A DNA stretch of 59,879 bases from positions 1-59,879 of the forward strand of contig CAMQCZ010000010.1 in assembly GCA_946999385.1 (NCBI GenBank). Direction: 5' to 3'. How positions within the stretch are numbered: position 1 is the stretch's first letter; every line of letters begins with the position of its first letter. Shown here piece by piece: positions 35,778 through 45,040 of the stretch. Source of the DNA: an uncultured Lachnoanaerobaculum sp. Lineage in GTDB: Bacteria; Bacillota; Clostridia; Lachnospirales; Lachnospiraceae. Position numbers and translations under genes: made by a program. A model generated the notes under the pieces. That model was not told where the DNA came from. It saw only the letters and a list, made by a program, of their open reading frames with translations, and searched no databases.

Positions 35778-35809
35778 AAAGGTGTTCGATCCTAAGATTG
35801 AACACCTTT
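35778..35809 (-). other. Inverted repeat between fba and glnN
   Basis: Perfect 10-base arms AAAGGTGTTC / GAACACCTTT with a 12-base loop. On the minus strand it is followed by AAATAAATG and not by a T run, so it is a weak terminator of fba at best, or a structured glnN leader. Confidence 0.6.
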
Positions 35810-35812
35810 GTC

Positions 35813-35857
35813 AATAATATTAAATACTTTATACTTTATACTTTATATTTTATATTT
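35813..35857 (-). repeat. Heptamer simple-sequence repeat after fba
   Basis: Minus strand: period-7 array ATAAAAT, ATAAAAT, ATAAAGT, ATAAAGT, ATAAAGT, ATTTAAT, directly after the fba stop codon. Each ATAAAGT-type unit contains a -10-like TATAAA. Confidence 0.7.
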
Positions 35858-36720
35858 TATGCTTTATTAACTGAACCGAATAATTCCATTTTTTCTTTTA
35901 CAGTCTTTATTATCGCATCTGCACCCGGCTTTAAGAGCTTTCTTGGATCAAAGCCCTTACCCTCTAAATCTTTTCCCGCTTCAATATATTCTCTTGTTGC
36001 GGCTGCAAATGAAAGCTGACACTCAGTATTTACATTTATTTTCGCTACACCTAAGGATATAGCTTTTTTAATCATATCATCAGGTATACCGGTACCTCCA
36101 TGTAATACTAAAGGAATACCGTTAGTTGCCTTTTGAACAGCTGCAAGCACGTCAAAATTAAGTCCTTTCCAATTTGCAGGATATTTACCATGAATATTAC
36201 CAATACCTGCCGCCAAAAAATCTATACCTAACTCGGCTATTCTTGCACATTCTTTAGGATCGGCACATTCACCTGCACCTATAACTCCATCCTCTTCACC
36301 ACCTATTGAACCCACTTCAGCTTCAATAGAAAGACCCTTCTCATGTGCAATTTTTACCAATTCTGTAGTCTTTGTAACATTTTCTTCTATATCAAGGTGA
36401 GAACCGTCAAACATAATAGATGAAAAACCTGCTTCTATACATTTTAAGCTTCCTTCATATGAACCATGGTCTAAATGAAGTGCTACAGGAACAGTAATAT
36501 TAAGCTCTTCTATCATAGCTTTAACCATAGCTGCAACAGTTTTATAACCTGTCATATATTTTCCGGCACCTTCAGATACTCCCAAAATAACCGGTGATTT
36601 TAGTTCATTAGCAGTTAACAAAATAGATTTTGTCCACTCTAGGTTATTAATATTAAATTGACCTACTGCATAGTGTTCTTTTTTAGCCTTTAAAAGCATA
36701 TCTCTTGCTGAAACTAACAT
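35857..36720 (-). CDS. fba: Class II fructose-1,6-bisphosphate aldolase
   Basis: 287 aa, zinc-dependent. Zinc and substrate residues are visible in ALHLDHGSY (zinc His), IEAEVGSIGGEEDG, GIGNIHGKYP (zinc His), LVLHGGTGIP (zinc His) and the phosphate loop KINVNTECQ. Cleaves fructose 1,6-bisphosphate in glycolysis. ATG follows AAAGGAGGTAGTC, 33 bases after thrC and with no terminator between, so it may be cotranscribed with thrC. Confidence 0.96.
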   Translation of the reverse strand: MLVSARDMLLKAKKEHYAVGQFNINNLEWTKSILLTANELKSPVILGVSEGAGKYMTGYKTVAAMVKAMIEELNITVPVALHLDHGSYEGSLKCIEAGFSSIMFDGSHLDIEENVTKTTELVKIAHEKGLSIEAEVGSIGGEEDGVIGAGECADPKECARIAELGIDFLAAGIGNIHGKYPANWKGLNFDVLAAVQKATNGIPLVLHGGTGIPDDMIKKAISLGVAKINVNTECQLSFAAATREYIEAGKDLEGKGFDPRKLLKPGADAIIKTVKEKMELFGSVNKA

Positions 36721-36753
36721 GACTACCTCCTTTTCAAAAACGTCTTAATTATA

Positions 36754-38244
36754 CTATAATCCTAAGATTTTTTCTACAACATTCTTCATATCTTTTGCAT
36801 CACACTCAATATTATGTAAAATTTCAGCATCTCTTATATCACTTATAGCTCTAGGAATTTTAACTTTACTTAAATCATGAAGCAAATCTATAATATCCCA
36901 TTCCTCTTTTTTATCTATATTTACTATGGATGATACAACAGCATTGGCAAATTTATATGGGCTTGCAGTAGAAGCAATAACTGTTTTTGTATTGTCCAAG
37001 CTTTTTTCTTTATATTTTGAATATACACATGAAGCAACTCCTGTATGTGTATCCATAATATAATGTGTCTTTTCATAAATTTCTTTTATCTGCTTAGAAT
37101 TTTGCTCTTCATTTGCATAAAAAGCAACAAAATCCTTTAAATTATCCTTCGCCTTTTTACTTATTTCATATACGCCCTTTTCCTTCAAAGCCTCCATAAG
37201 ATTGGTATTAATTTCACAATCACAATCATTAACCAAGTATATGAGTCTTTCCAAATTACTTGAAACAAGTATATCCATAGAAGGAGAGCTTGTTAAAATA
37301 AATTTTCTATTTTTATCATATTTTCCTGTATCAAAAAAATCTGTCAAAACCTTATTATCATTAGATGCAACTATTAATTTATTTACAGGCAAGCCCATTT
37401 TTTTAGCTATATAAGCCGCTAAAATATTTCCAAAATTTCCTGTAGGCACACAAATATTAATCTTTTCATTTAATTTTAATTCATTATTTTCTAATAATTT
37501 TACATATGCATATACATAATATACTACCTGTGGTATCAAACGACCTATATTAATAGAATTGGCACTTGATAAAACAAAGCCCTTTACCTTTAATTTTTTT
37601 TCTAATTCCTTGTCTTCAAATATTTGTTTTACTCCTGACTGAGCATCATCAAAATTACCATGCAATGCAATTACACTTGTATTTTTTCCCTTTTGAGTAA
37701 TCATTTGTAATTTTTGTATTTTACTAACACCATCCTTAGGATAAAACACTATGATTCTTGTATTAGGAACGTCTGCAAAGCCTGCCATAGCAGCCTTTCC
37801 TGTATCTCCACTTGTAGCTGTCAATATTACGATTTCATCTTTTATATTATTTTTTTTTGCCGCAACAGTCAATAAATATGGCAATATTGATAATGCCATA
37901 TCCTTAAATGCTATAGTGCTTCCATGAAATAATTCAAGATAATATGATGTATCATCAAGCTTAACTAAAGGAGCTATTGTATCATCATCAAACTTTTTAT
38001 CATAAGCATTATTAATGCAAAATTCTAATTCCTCCTTAGTATAATCAGTTAGAAATAATTTCATAACCTCATATGCTATTTTCTGATATGATTCCCCTTT
38101 TAAGTCATCCAATTTAAAATCAAACTCCGGTATTTTATTAGGCACAAATAATCCGCCATCACTTGCTAAGCCCTTTAATATTGCCTGTGATGCACTTAAG
38201 CCTGATTCCTGTCCTCTTGTACTGCTATATGTGATATTTTCCAT
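36754..38244 (-). CDS. thrC: Threonine synthase
   Basis: 496 aa, PLP enzyme that turns O-phosphohomoserine into threonine. N-terminal YSSTRGQESGLSASQAILKGL and DGGLFVP are typical of the long threonine synthase class. The PLP lysine is in HGSTIAFKDMAL, followed by TATSGDTGKAAMAGF (substrate/phosphate loop). Preceded by a strong promoter. I looked for a T-box or Thr attenuator in the short leader and found none. Confidence 0.95.
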   Translation of the reverse strand: MENITYSSTRGQESGLSASQAILKGLASDGGLFVPNKIPEFDFKLDDLKGESYQKIAYEVMKLFLTDYTKEELEFCINNAYDKKFDDDTIAPLVKLDDTSYYLELFHGSTIAFKDMALSILPYLLTVAAKKNNIKDEIVILTATSGDTGKAAMAGFADVPNTRIIVFYPKDGVSKIQKLQMITQKGKNTSVIALHGNFDDAQSGVKQIFEDKELEKKLKVKGFVLSSANSINIGRLIPQVVYYVYAYVKLLENNELKLNEKINICVPTGNFGNILAAYIAKKMGLPVNKLIVASNDNKVLTDFFDTGKYDKNRKFILTSSPSMDILVSSNLERLIYLVNDCDCEINTNLMEALKEKGVYEISKKAKDNLKDFVAFYANEEQNSKQIKEIYEKTHYIMDTHTGVASCVYSKYKEKSLDNTKTVIASTASPYKFANAVVSSIVNIDKKEEWDIIDLLHDLSKVKIPRAISDIRDAEILHNIECDAKDMKNVVEKILGL

Positions 38245-38283
38245 AAGACTCCCCTTTATACACCTTTCTTAATAGCTTCTTTT

Positions 38284-38312
38284 AGTATATATTAGTAAAA
38301 TAACTTTGTAAA
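38284..38312 (-). promoter_or_regulatory. Promoter of thrC(-fba)
   Basis: Minus strand TTTACA (38307-38312), 17-base spacer, TATACT (38284-38289). The -35 abuts the stop codon of the ABC permease gene. Confidence 0.65.
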
Positions 38313-39173
38313 TTATCTTTTATATATATTTTTTATTCTTTTTAAAGCGATAAATATAAGCAAACTGCCCAAGAATATCTGAAAAATAATACCTGATAAA
38401 ATATATAAATCAGAATTACTTGTGTATACATATTCATTAATTAAAGTAAAAAAATCATTTTTAAAAATTCTTGTATTGCTAACTCTATTTAATGCCATTA
38501 AAAAAGTTATTAAAGGATTAAATAGTAAAAGGCATTTGAACATATTTATTTTAAAGCCGCTATAAATATTTATAAATATATTATTAAAGCCTGAAAATAT
38601 AATAGGGCTTATAAAAAAGATAAAAACAACTATTAAATACGATAAAATTGTTGAAGCATTTGTTTTGCTACATACAGCTGAACTGAATAAGCCTATACAT
38701 ACCAATAAATAAATGCTTGATATATAACTAAATACTATAATTATAAAATCTAAAAATATAAGCCCACCATAAATATATACCAGCATAAAAATAGGTAAGG
38801 TAGAAACTAAAAATATAAAAATATTTAAAAAATGTGATAAAAGCTTACCTAAAACAATATCAGGTATACTTATAATTGTACTCATCATTAAATCAAAGCT
38901 GTTTGTCTGTCTTTCAGCACTGATACCCGAGCTTGCAATGGCAGGACTAAGCAATAAAATAATTATATAATCAAATAGCAATATTCTTTTAAACAAATTT
39001 AATAAAACTCTATAATCAACCTGCATTGTATTTATAATATTTCTATATTCAATATTTAGCTGAAATATATAATATATCAATATAAAAAGATTAAAAGCCG
39101 ATATAATTAATATCAACCTAATATTCTTCCAAGTTATAAGACTTTCCTTTTTTAAGATAGGTTTAATATTCAT
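38313..39173 (-). CDS. ABC-2 type permease of the HK/RR-linked transporter
   Basis: 286 aa with six hydrophobic segments, and RQTNSFDLMMSTIISIPDIVLGK after the second, typical of NosY/ABC-2 permeases. Last gene of the seven-gene run; its first 11 bases overlap the ATPase gene. No periplasmic binding protein is encoded nearby, so export or mechanical work across the membrane is more likely than import. Substrate unknown. Confidence 0.85.
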   Translation of the reverse strand: MNIKPILKKESLITWKNIRLILIISAFNLFILIYYIFQLNIEYRNIINTMQVDYRVLLNLFKRILLFDYIIILLLSPAIASSGISAERQTNSFDLMMSTIISIPDIVLGKLLSHFLNIFIFLVSTLPIFMLVYIYGGLIFLDFIIIVFSYISSIYLLVCIGLFSSAVCSKTNASTILSYLIVVFIFFISPIIFSGFNNIFINIYSGFKINMFKCLLLFNPLITFLMALNRVSNTRIFKNDFFTLINEYVYTSNSDLYILSGIIFQIFLGSLLIFIALKRIKNIYKR

Positions 39174-40113
39174 TTTTTAATATAATCTTCTCCTTATTTT
39201 TATCTGTCATCTTGATAAAAAAGCTCTCCAGGTTTCCGGTTTCCCTTACAAAGCTAATAACAGGAATATCATTATTTATAAGTGAATATAACAATCCTGC
39301 CTCATCTTTTTTACCACCCTCAAAGCCCAGCATAAAAGTTTTATCCTTAATACTTATGCTTGTAATATTTTGATTTTTTTTGAATATTTCTAATGCTTGT
39401 TCCTCGCCTTCAAGAATACGTACTTCAATAGGATTTGAATTTGCTATACTATCTATTATTGATTCAATCTTACCTTCTGCAAGCACTTTACCCTCATCTA
39501 TAATACCTATATCCGTACAAATTTCAGATAATTCCCCTAAAATATGTGAGCTTAGTAAAATAGTTTTTCCCATTTCACATAATTGTCGCATTATTTCCTT
39601 AAAAGAATATCTCGAAATAGGATCAAGTCCGGCACTTGGCTCATCCATAATTAAAAGCTTCGGATCGTGTAATAAAGCTCTTGCCAATCCCAGTCTTTGT
39701 TGCATTCCTTTTGATAAATTATCTACTAAAAAATCTATTTTACTGCTTAAATCAACCACGTCTAAAAGATACAATATTCTTTTTCTGCCAATAAGACCGA
39801 ATAGACCATAAATATTGGCAAAAAAATCCATATACTCATATACAGTTAAATTTTCATATATTCCAAATTGATCAGGAATATATGCTATTTTCATTTGTGC
39901 TTTTTTTATATCTTTTTTAATATCAATACCATCTATAAAAACCTTACCCTTTTCAAAAGGTAATATACCTGAAACTATTTTCATTATAGTGGTCTTTCCT
40001 GCACCATTTCTACCTATAAGACCATAAAGAGAAGTATCATTTATATTTAAATCAAGCAAATCAATAGCCTTAAATTCTCCGAAATACTTTTCTAATTTCT
40101 CTATTTTTAACAT
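39163..40113 (-). CDS. ABC transporter ATP-binding protein
   Basis: 316 aa. Walker A GLIGRNGAGKTTIMK, signature LSKGMQQRLGLARALLHDP, Walker B LLIMDEPSAGLDP and H-loop LLSSHIL are all intact. The C-terminal extension past residue 220 is typical of export-type (NodI/CcmA/GldA-like) ATPases. It pairs with the ABC-2 permease and follows the 798-aa GATase-like gene by 7 bases. Confidence 0.9.
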   Translation of the reverse strand: MLKIEKLEKYFGEFKAIDLLDLNINDTSLYGLIGRNGAGKTTIMKIVSGILPFEKGKVFIDGIDIKKDIKKAQMKIAYIPDQFGIYENLTVYEYMDFFANIYGLFGLIGRKRILYLLDVVDLSSKIDFLVDNLSKGMQQRLGLARALLHDPKLLIMDEPSAGLDPISRYSFKEIMRQLCEMGKTILLSSHILGELSEICTDIGIIDEGKVLAEGKIESIIDSIANSNPIEVRILEGEEQALEIFKKNQNITSISIKDKTFMLGFEGGKKDEAGLLYSLINNDIPVISFVRETGNLESFFIKMTDKNKEKIILKNEY

Positions 40114-40120
40114 ACTGCTC

Positions 40121-42517
40121 CTATTTTTGCCTTGCTACTATACTTAACATAGGCAAAGATACATACATATCATCTAAATCTGATAAATTACTTGAATATC
40201 TAAGCCTTATGGAATTATTGTCTGATAAATAATCCTCCAATTCTTCCTTTGTATAATAATTTTTATCCGGCTCCTTTTTTACAAATTTCTCCTGATTATA
40301 ATCATATATATATATATTTCCCTTAAAGCTGTTATTAATAATATTATATCCTAATTTTGAAGATATATTTTCAAAAACAAGTCCCTGTATATCTACATCC
40401 TCACCCAAATAATATTCTAAAACAAGGGATTCCTTGGCATAATATGTATTTGTATTAGGATAATATTCTCCTCTTAAAATATTCGGATTTTTTATCAAGG
40501 CTTGTCTATATATTAAATCCCCATTTTTATTATCAACATTTAAATTACTTATATATAAGGATAAGCCTCTTTTGTTTCCTTTATCAATAAATTTATCTTC
40601 TATTTCATTTTTGCTAAATTTAGAAAATGCCAATATTTTAGCATCCTGAGTATAGCCTACAAAAAAATTATTCATATAAAATGCCATAAGATTAATTCTT
40701 TGGAAATCTAAAATCCTTTGTTCAAGATTATTTTTATCATTCTGACTTGTGTTTATATATTTTGCTACATCTACATTTCTATTTAAAGGTATATTTATAA
40801 GCTCAGCATTATCTAAATTTATAATTTCATGTGATTTTATATCACCAAGCTTTACAAGCTTTGAATAAAATAAAATAACAACATCACTCAAATCAAAATC
40901 ATAGGAATTTTCTATATATCCACTCACCTTATCTTCAACTAAATTTATATATCCCGTTAATCCTATTTTATCAGGATTTCCTTCCCTTCTCTCTAATTTA
41001 AATATATGATTTTGAAAAGCCTGATTGTTTAAAAATTCGATATTGGTATCATTATCAAAATTCTCTAAAATTATTTTATCCTTACTCAAAATTTTATTAT
41101 CACTATTAAAATTATCCTTTATGCCTTGATAAGAATAGCTATTATCTATTTTTACACAATAATCCTTATTATATGGATTATTTATATTAAGAAATATTTT
41201 TTTTGAAATATAATCCTCATTTACATCTATAATTCCTGCATATGTATAAAATATCCCCTGATATCTTGTCATATTTCCTAATATATAAATAATAATACTG
41301 AAAAATATAGAAAAAATTATAATGAGCTTGGTATATAAATTTGATAATTTTGCTTGTTTTAATAAAATAAATAAAACAGGTCCTGACAATAATATATAAA
41401 TAGTTATTATAATAAAATATATGCCTAAATTAGGTAATCTTGAAGGATCTATAACTGATAATAGTGCCTTTATATCCAAATATTCACTTGCCTTTACATC
41501 CACCTTATCAGTTAATGACTCTATGTAATTTATCCCTAAGGCTCTGGTTAATAAATTTGTTATATATTCATCATTTTTTTCCATATAATCACTTAAGTCT
41601 ACGAAATCATAGGCTGAAACTATAATTTTTCCTTTTCCTCTATTAACTGAGCTTATAATAGGAAAATCCCCATCAGAAAGAATAATATTCCCTCCATGTA
41701 TTAATAAATTTAAGACATAAAGACTTACATATCTATCTTCTTTGCCTGATATTCTTAAATTCAAATCTCTCAAATAAGGCTTGTCATACATCTCATCTAA
41801 TAATTCAGGAGAATAACGCCCAAGTGTATCGGCAACTCTAAAACCTGTACCAAGTATCATTATACCGCCATTTTTCACCCAATCCATAAGTGCCATAGAC
41901 TTTTCATAGCTTAAATCACGAATGCGATAATTACTTATAACTATTAAATCAAGTTGCTCAAGGTTTATGCTGTCATCAGGAAAACTTTCAGTATCAAGCT
42001 CTACAAGCTTAGTATTTAAAAGACCATAATTTAATTTTAAATTATCAAAATATCTAAGCTTTTCTTTTGTATCACTTAAAACACCTACAATTAATTCATT
42101 TTTTTTACCCTCATTTTCCAGCTGTATATTATCTTTATATAATTCTTGATTATCCGTACATATTTTTATTTTTATATCAATATTATCTTTATCTATATAT
42201 ATCGGATAAGTTTTCTTATATTCACCTTCTTTTTTTAAATTTATTGGATATATATATTTATAACTTGTAGAATTTATACTATCCAAGTCTATAATTAATT
42301 TTGCATTTAAATCTTGTTTTATATTTTTTATTTTTAAATTTATCGGCAAAAATTTATTTTGCTTTATACTATTCCCATATCCATAGCTCAATGAAATATC
42401 TAAATTATTTTGATTTTCAGCCCTTATAATAAGCTTATTTATAATTATAATAAATAAGCTTATTATAATAAGTATGGATAAATATTTAAGCTTATTTTTT
42501 TTTATTAATTTATACAT
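40121..42517 (-). CDS. Membrane-anchored extracytoplasmic protein with a GATase1-like domain
   Basis: 798 aa, no clear named family. N-terminal membrane helix (about 12-31), then a beta-rich extracytoplasmic domain (about 35-135). A GATase1-like alpha/beta domain follows (about 140-330: ELIVGVLSD ... LDLIVISNYR ... MALMDWVKNGGIMILGTGF ... GKGKIIVSAYDF) without an obvious catalytic Cys. Then come two helices (about 366-386 and 397-417) joined by a short basic loop, and a long extracytoplasmic C-terminal part (420-798). Its place before an ATPase and an ABC-2 permease recalls GldG-type auxiliary proteins of Gld-like ABC modules. It starts 1 base after the kinase gene. Role inferred from context only. 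Confidence 0.7.
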   Translation of the reverse strand: MYKLIKKNKLKYLSILIIISLFIIIINKLIIRAENQNNLDISLSYGYGNSIKQNKFLPINLKIKNIKQDLNAKLIIDLDSINSTSYKYIYPINLKKEGEYKKTYPIYIDKDNIDIKIKICTDNQELYKDNIQLENEGKKNELIVGVLSDTKEKLRYFDNLKLNYGLLNTKLVELDTESFPDDSINLEQLDLIVISNYRIRDLSYEKSMALMDWVKNGGIMILGTGFRVADTLGRYSPELLDEMYDKPYLRDLNLRISGKEDRYVSLYVLNLLIHGGNIILSDGDFPIISSVNRGKGKIIVSAYDFVDLSDYMEKNDEYITNLLTRALGINYIESLTDKVDVKASEYLDIKALLSVIDPSRLPNLGIYFIIITIYILLSGPVLFILLKQAKLSNLYTKLIIIFSIFFSIIIYILGNMTRYQGIFYTYAGIIDVNEDYISKKIFLNINNPYNKDYCVKIDNSYSYQGIKDNFNSDNKILSKDKIILENFDNDTNIEFLNNQAFQNHIFKLERREGNPDKIGLTGYINLVEDKVSGYIENSYDFDLSDVVILFYSKLVKLGDIKSHEIINLDNAELINIPLNRNVDVAKYINTSQNDKNNLEQRILDFQRINLMAFYMNNFFVGYTQDAKILAFSKFSKNEIEDKFIDKGNKRGLSLYISNLNVDNKNGDLIYRQALIKNPNILRGEYYPNTNTYYAKESLVLEYYLGEDVDIQGLVFENISSKLGYNIINNSFKGNIYIYDYNQEKFVKKEPDKNYYTKEELEDYLSDNNSIRLRYSSNLSDLDDMYVSLPMLSIVARQK

Positions 42518-42518
42518 A

Positions 42519-43643
42519 TTAAAAATTATCCTTATTTAAATTAAAATCTTTTTTCAAGCTTATAATAAATGAAGTACCATTTAAATCACTTTTTACCTCT
42601 ATATTTCCTTTATGCATTTCAACAATATTTTTTGCTATAGCAAGCCCGAGTCCGGTTCCACCTGTATTTCTTGCTCTTGATTGCTCTACTCTATAAAATC
42701 TGTCAAATAAAAATGGTAAATCCTTTTGTGGTATTATTTTTCCATAATTTGTTACCGTTACTTTAATAATATTATCATAATTTTCTATGTCTATATCTAT
42801 ACTCTTACCGTCAGAACCATATTTAATAGCATTATTTATCAAATTATCAAATACTCTAGCCAAAAGATTAGGATCTGCATTAATGAACATACTATCTACA
42901 TCTGTTCTAAGCTTAAAGCTTAAGCCATTTTTTTCAAAAATAGGATAAAATTCATCTACCACCTGCGTTAAAAGCTTTACTATATCTATATTAGCAACCT
43001 TCATAGCAAGCTTTCCATAGCTTAATTTTGTAAATCCAAATAAATCCTCTATTAACTGCTCCAATTTTTTTGATTTTTCAAATGCTACCTTTATATATTT
43101 TTCTTTTTCTTCTTTACTTAAATCAGGCTTATTATGTAACAATTCCAGATAGCCTATTATTGATGTTACAGGTGTTCTAAGATCATGTGCCACATTAGTT
43201 ATCAGCTCATTTTTTGTTCTCTCAGCTTCTCTTTCCTTCTTCATAATATTTCTAATATCAGCCAGCATAGAATTTAAGCTTTCAGCCATCCTTGAAAACT
43301 CATCATCTCCTATAACTTCCAAATCAAGGCTAAAATCCCCTTTAGAAATAAGTAAAATAGATTCATATATATAATCAATATAATTAATAGTTTTCTTCTG
43401 TAAAATCCAAAATATAGTAGAAAATATCAAAATTCCAAATATAAGAAAAAGCAGAAGCATTATATTATCAGAAGTGAAAAGTCTAAAAAGCTTATCTGAT
43501 TTTTTTTGCGTTTCTGCCATATATGTAGCCAAGTATACTATATTGGTTGCTACAAAAAGTTCAACCAATATAGTTATAATAGCACTGTATATTATATTTA
43601 ATACTGTTTTTGTATAAAATCTCGTAGATGAATTAGTTTTCAA
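42519..43643 (-). CDS. Sensor histidine kinase B of the double two-component operon
   Basis: 374 aa from TTG 43643, which follows GGAGTTGGATATAAAA and overlaps the stop of the response regulator B gene by 11 bases. Two membrane helices (about 12-42 and 60-85) with a short outer loop, HAMP, HisKA with phospho-His H153 in NVAHDLRTP, and HATPase with N box (NLINNAIKYG), F box (FLFDRFYRVEQ) and TGGTGLGLAI. The sequence is closest in style to VanS/YclK-type kinases. An earlier start up to 43700 is open but has no ribosome site. Confidence 0.85.
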   Translation of the reverse strand: MKTNSSTRFYTKTVLNIIYSAIITILVELFVATNIVYLATYMAETQKKSDKLFRLFTSDNIMLLLFLIFGILIFSTIFWILQKKTINYIDYIYESILLISKGDFSLDLEVIGDDEFSRMAESLNSMLADIRNIMKKEREAERTKNELITNVAHDLRTPVTSIIGYLELLHNKPDLSKEEKEKYIKVAFEKSKKLEQLIEDLFGFTKLSYGKLAMKVANIDIVKLLTQVVDEFYPIFEKNGLSFKLRTDVDSMFINADPNLLARVFDNLINNAIKYGSDGKSIDIDIENYDNIIKVTVTNYGKIIPQKDLPFLFDRFYRVEQSRARNTGGTGLGLAIAKNIVEMHKGNIEVKSDLNGTSFIISLKKDFNLNKDNF

Positions 43644-44337
43644 TTTTATATCCAACTCCCCATACGGTTGTAATGATTTTATCCTCTCTCTCATCCTCAT
43701 TTAATTTACCTCTAAGTCTACGAATATGCACCATTACTGTATTATTAGCTTCATAGACCTTTTCATTCCAAACTTTTTCAAATATTTCATCCGTAGAAAA
43801 TACCTTTCCAACATTACTTGCTAATAAATAAAGTATTTGAAACTCTATAGGGGTAAGCTTGATTTCCTTGCCATCTACAGTTACTCTATGATTATCTTTA
43901 TTTATAACCAATGCTCTGATTTGAATTTCATTTTTTTCTTCAGACATTCTATTATTATCAGGATTTAATTGTGTATAACGTCTAAGCTGTGATTTTACTC
44001 TTGCTGTCAACTCAAGCGGATTGAAAGGTTTTGTTACATAATCATCCGCACCTGTTCCAAGTCCCAAAATTTTATCAAGATCTGTACCCTTTGCACTTAT
44101 CATTATTATAGGTATATTTGAATCCTGCCTTATTTTTTTACACATCTCAAGTCCGTTCATTCCCGGCATCATAATATCTAACAAAGCTAAATTTATATTT
44201 TCATTTTTTAAAATCTCTAATCCTTCATCAGCACTACTTGCTTTAAATACCTTATATCCATCACTAACCAAATAAATTTCTATTAAATCAGCAATTTCCT
44301 TCTCATCATCAACGACAAGAACGTTAATTTGAGCCAT
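43633..44337 (-). CDS. OmpR-family response regulator B
   Basis: 234 aa from ATG 44337, 6 bases after AGGAGGG. Receiver domain with phospho-Asp D54 in LALLDIMMPGMNG and Lys in DYVTKPFNPLEL; C-terminal winged helix (about 130-234) ending TVWGVGYKIEN. It resembles VanR-type regulators in wording, but no vanHAX-like genes are present. It lies between regulator A and kinase B and is translationally coupled to both. Confidence 0.92.
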   Translation of the reverse strand: MAQINVLVVDDEKEIADLIEIYLVSDGYKVFKASSADEGLEILKNENINLALLDIMMPGMNGLEMCKKIRQDSNIPIIMISAKGTDLDKILGLGTGADDYVTKPFNPLELTARVKSQLRRYTQLNPDNNRMSEEKNEIQIRALVINKDNHRVTVDGKEIKLTPIEFQILYLLASNVGKVFSTDEIFEKVWNEKVYEANNTVMVHIRRLRGKLNEDEREDKIITTVWGVGYKIEN

Positions 44338-44350
44338 ACCAACCCTCCTA

Positions 44351-45040
44351 TTATATTTTAAATCTATATCCAACTCCCCAAATAGTTTCAATATACTTAG
44401 GGTTTGTTGGATCCTTTTCTACTTTTTCTCTTAATTTTTTTATATGTACCGTTACTGTTGCAATATCTCCTAAGGATTCCAGACCCCAAATAGCTCTAAA
44501 TAAATCTTCTTTTGAAAATACACGATTTGGATGCTGTACCAGAAAAAATAATAAATCAAACTCCTTAGCCGTAAAAAATTTTTCATCACCATCTATAACT
44601 ACATTTCTATTTGATTTATCAATTTTTATACCGCCTATTTCTACAATCTCTACTTTTTTTCCTTTTTTTCCAACTAATCTTATATATCGTGCTATATGTG
44701 CCTTTACCCTTGCAACCAACTCACTTGGAGAAAATGGTTTAGTAATATAATCATCTGCACCTATTCCTAAACCTCTTACTTTATCTATATCCTCTTTTTT
44801 AGCACTTACAAGCATAATAGGAGTATCCTTTTTTTCTCTGACTCTTTTGCATATTTCAAACCCGTCTACTGAAGGCAAAATAATATCAATAATCATAAGA
44901 TCATAATCTCTATTTATCGCTAAATCCAAACCCTCTTTTCCATCATGGCTAAGATCCACTTCAAAGCCTGATATTTCAAGATAATCTCTTTCCAGCTCAG
45001 CTATACTGGTTTCATCTTCTATTATAAGTACTTTACTCAT
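44351..45040 (-). CDS. OmpR-family response regulator A
   Basis: 229 aa. Receiver with phospho-Asp D52 in DLMIIDIILPSVDG and DDYITKPFSPSEL; winged-helix DNA-binding domain ending ETIWGVGYRFKI. Its start overlaps the end of kinase A by 8 bases, so A pairs with kinase A. Regulators A and B are similar in layout but clearly diverged. Confidence 0.92.
   Translation of the reverse strand: MSKVLIIEDETSIAELERDYLEISGFEVDLSHDGKEGLDLAINRDYDLMIIDIILPSVDGFEICKRVREKKDTPIMLVSAKKEDIDKVRGLGIGADDYITKPFSPSELVARVKAHIARYIRLVGKKGKKVEIVEIGGIKIDKSNRNVVIDGDEKFFTAKEFDLLFFLVQHPNRVFSKEDLFRAIWGLESLGDIATVTVHIKKLREKVEKDPTNPKYIETIWGVGYRFKI

Noticed and set aside
38245..38312. T-box or threonine attenuator before thrC
   Set aside because: The leader is only about 35 bases and lacks T-box AG-bulge or TGGN sequences and any Thr-codon leader peptide.
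42519..44337. Possible vancomycin-resistance locus because of VanR/VanS-like proteins
   Set aside because: No vanH, vanA-type ligase, vanX or vanY genes lie nearby; the neighbours are an ABC module.
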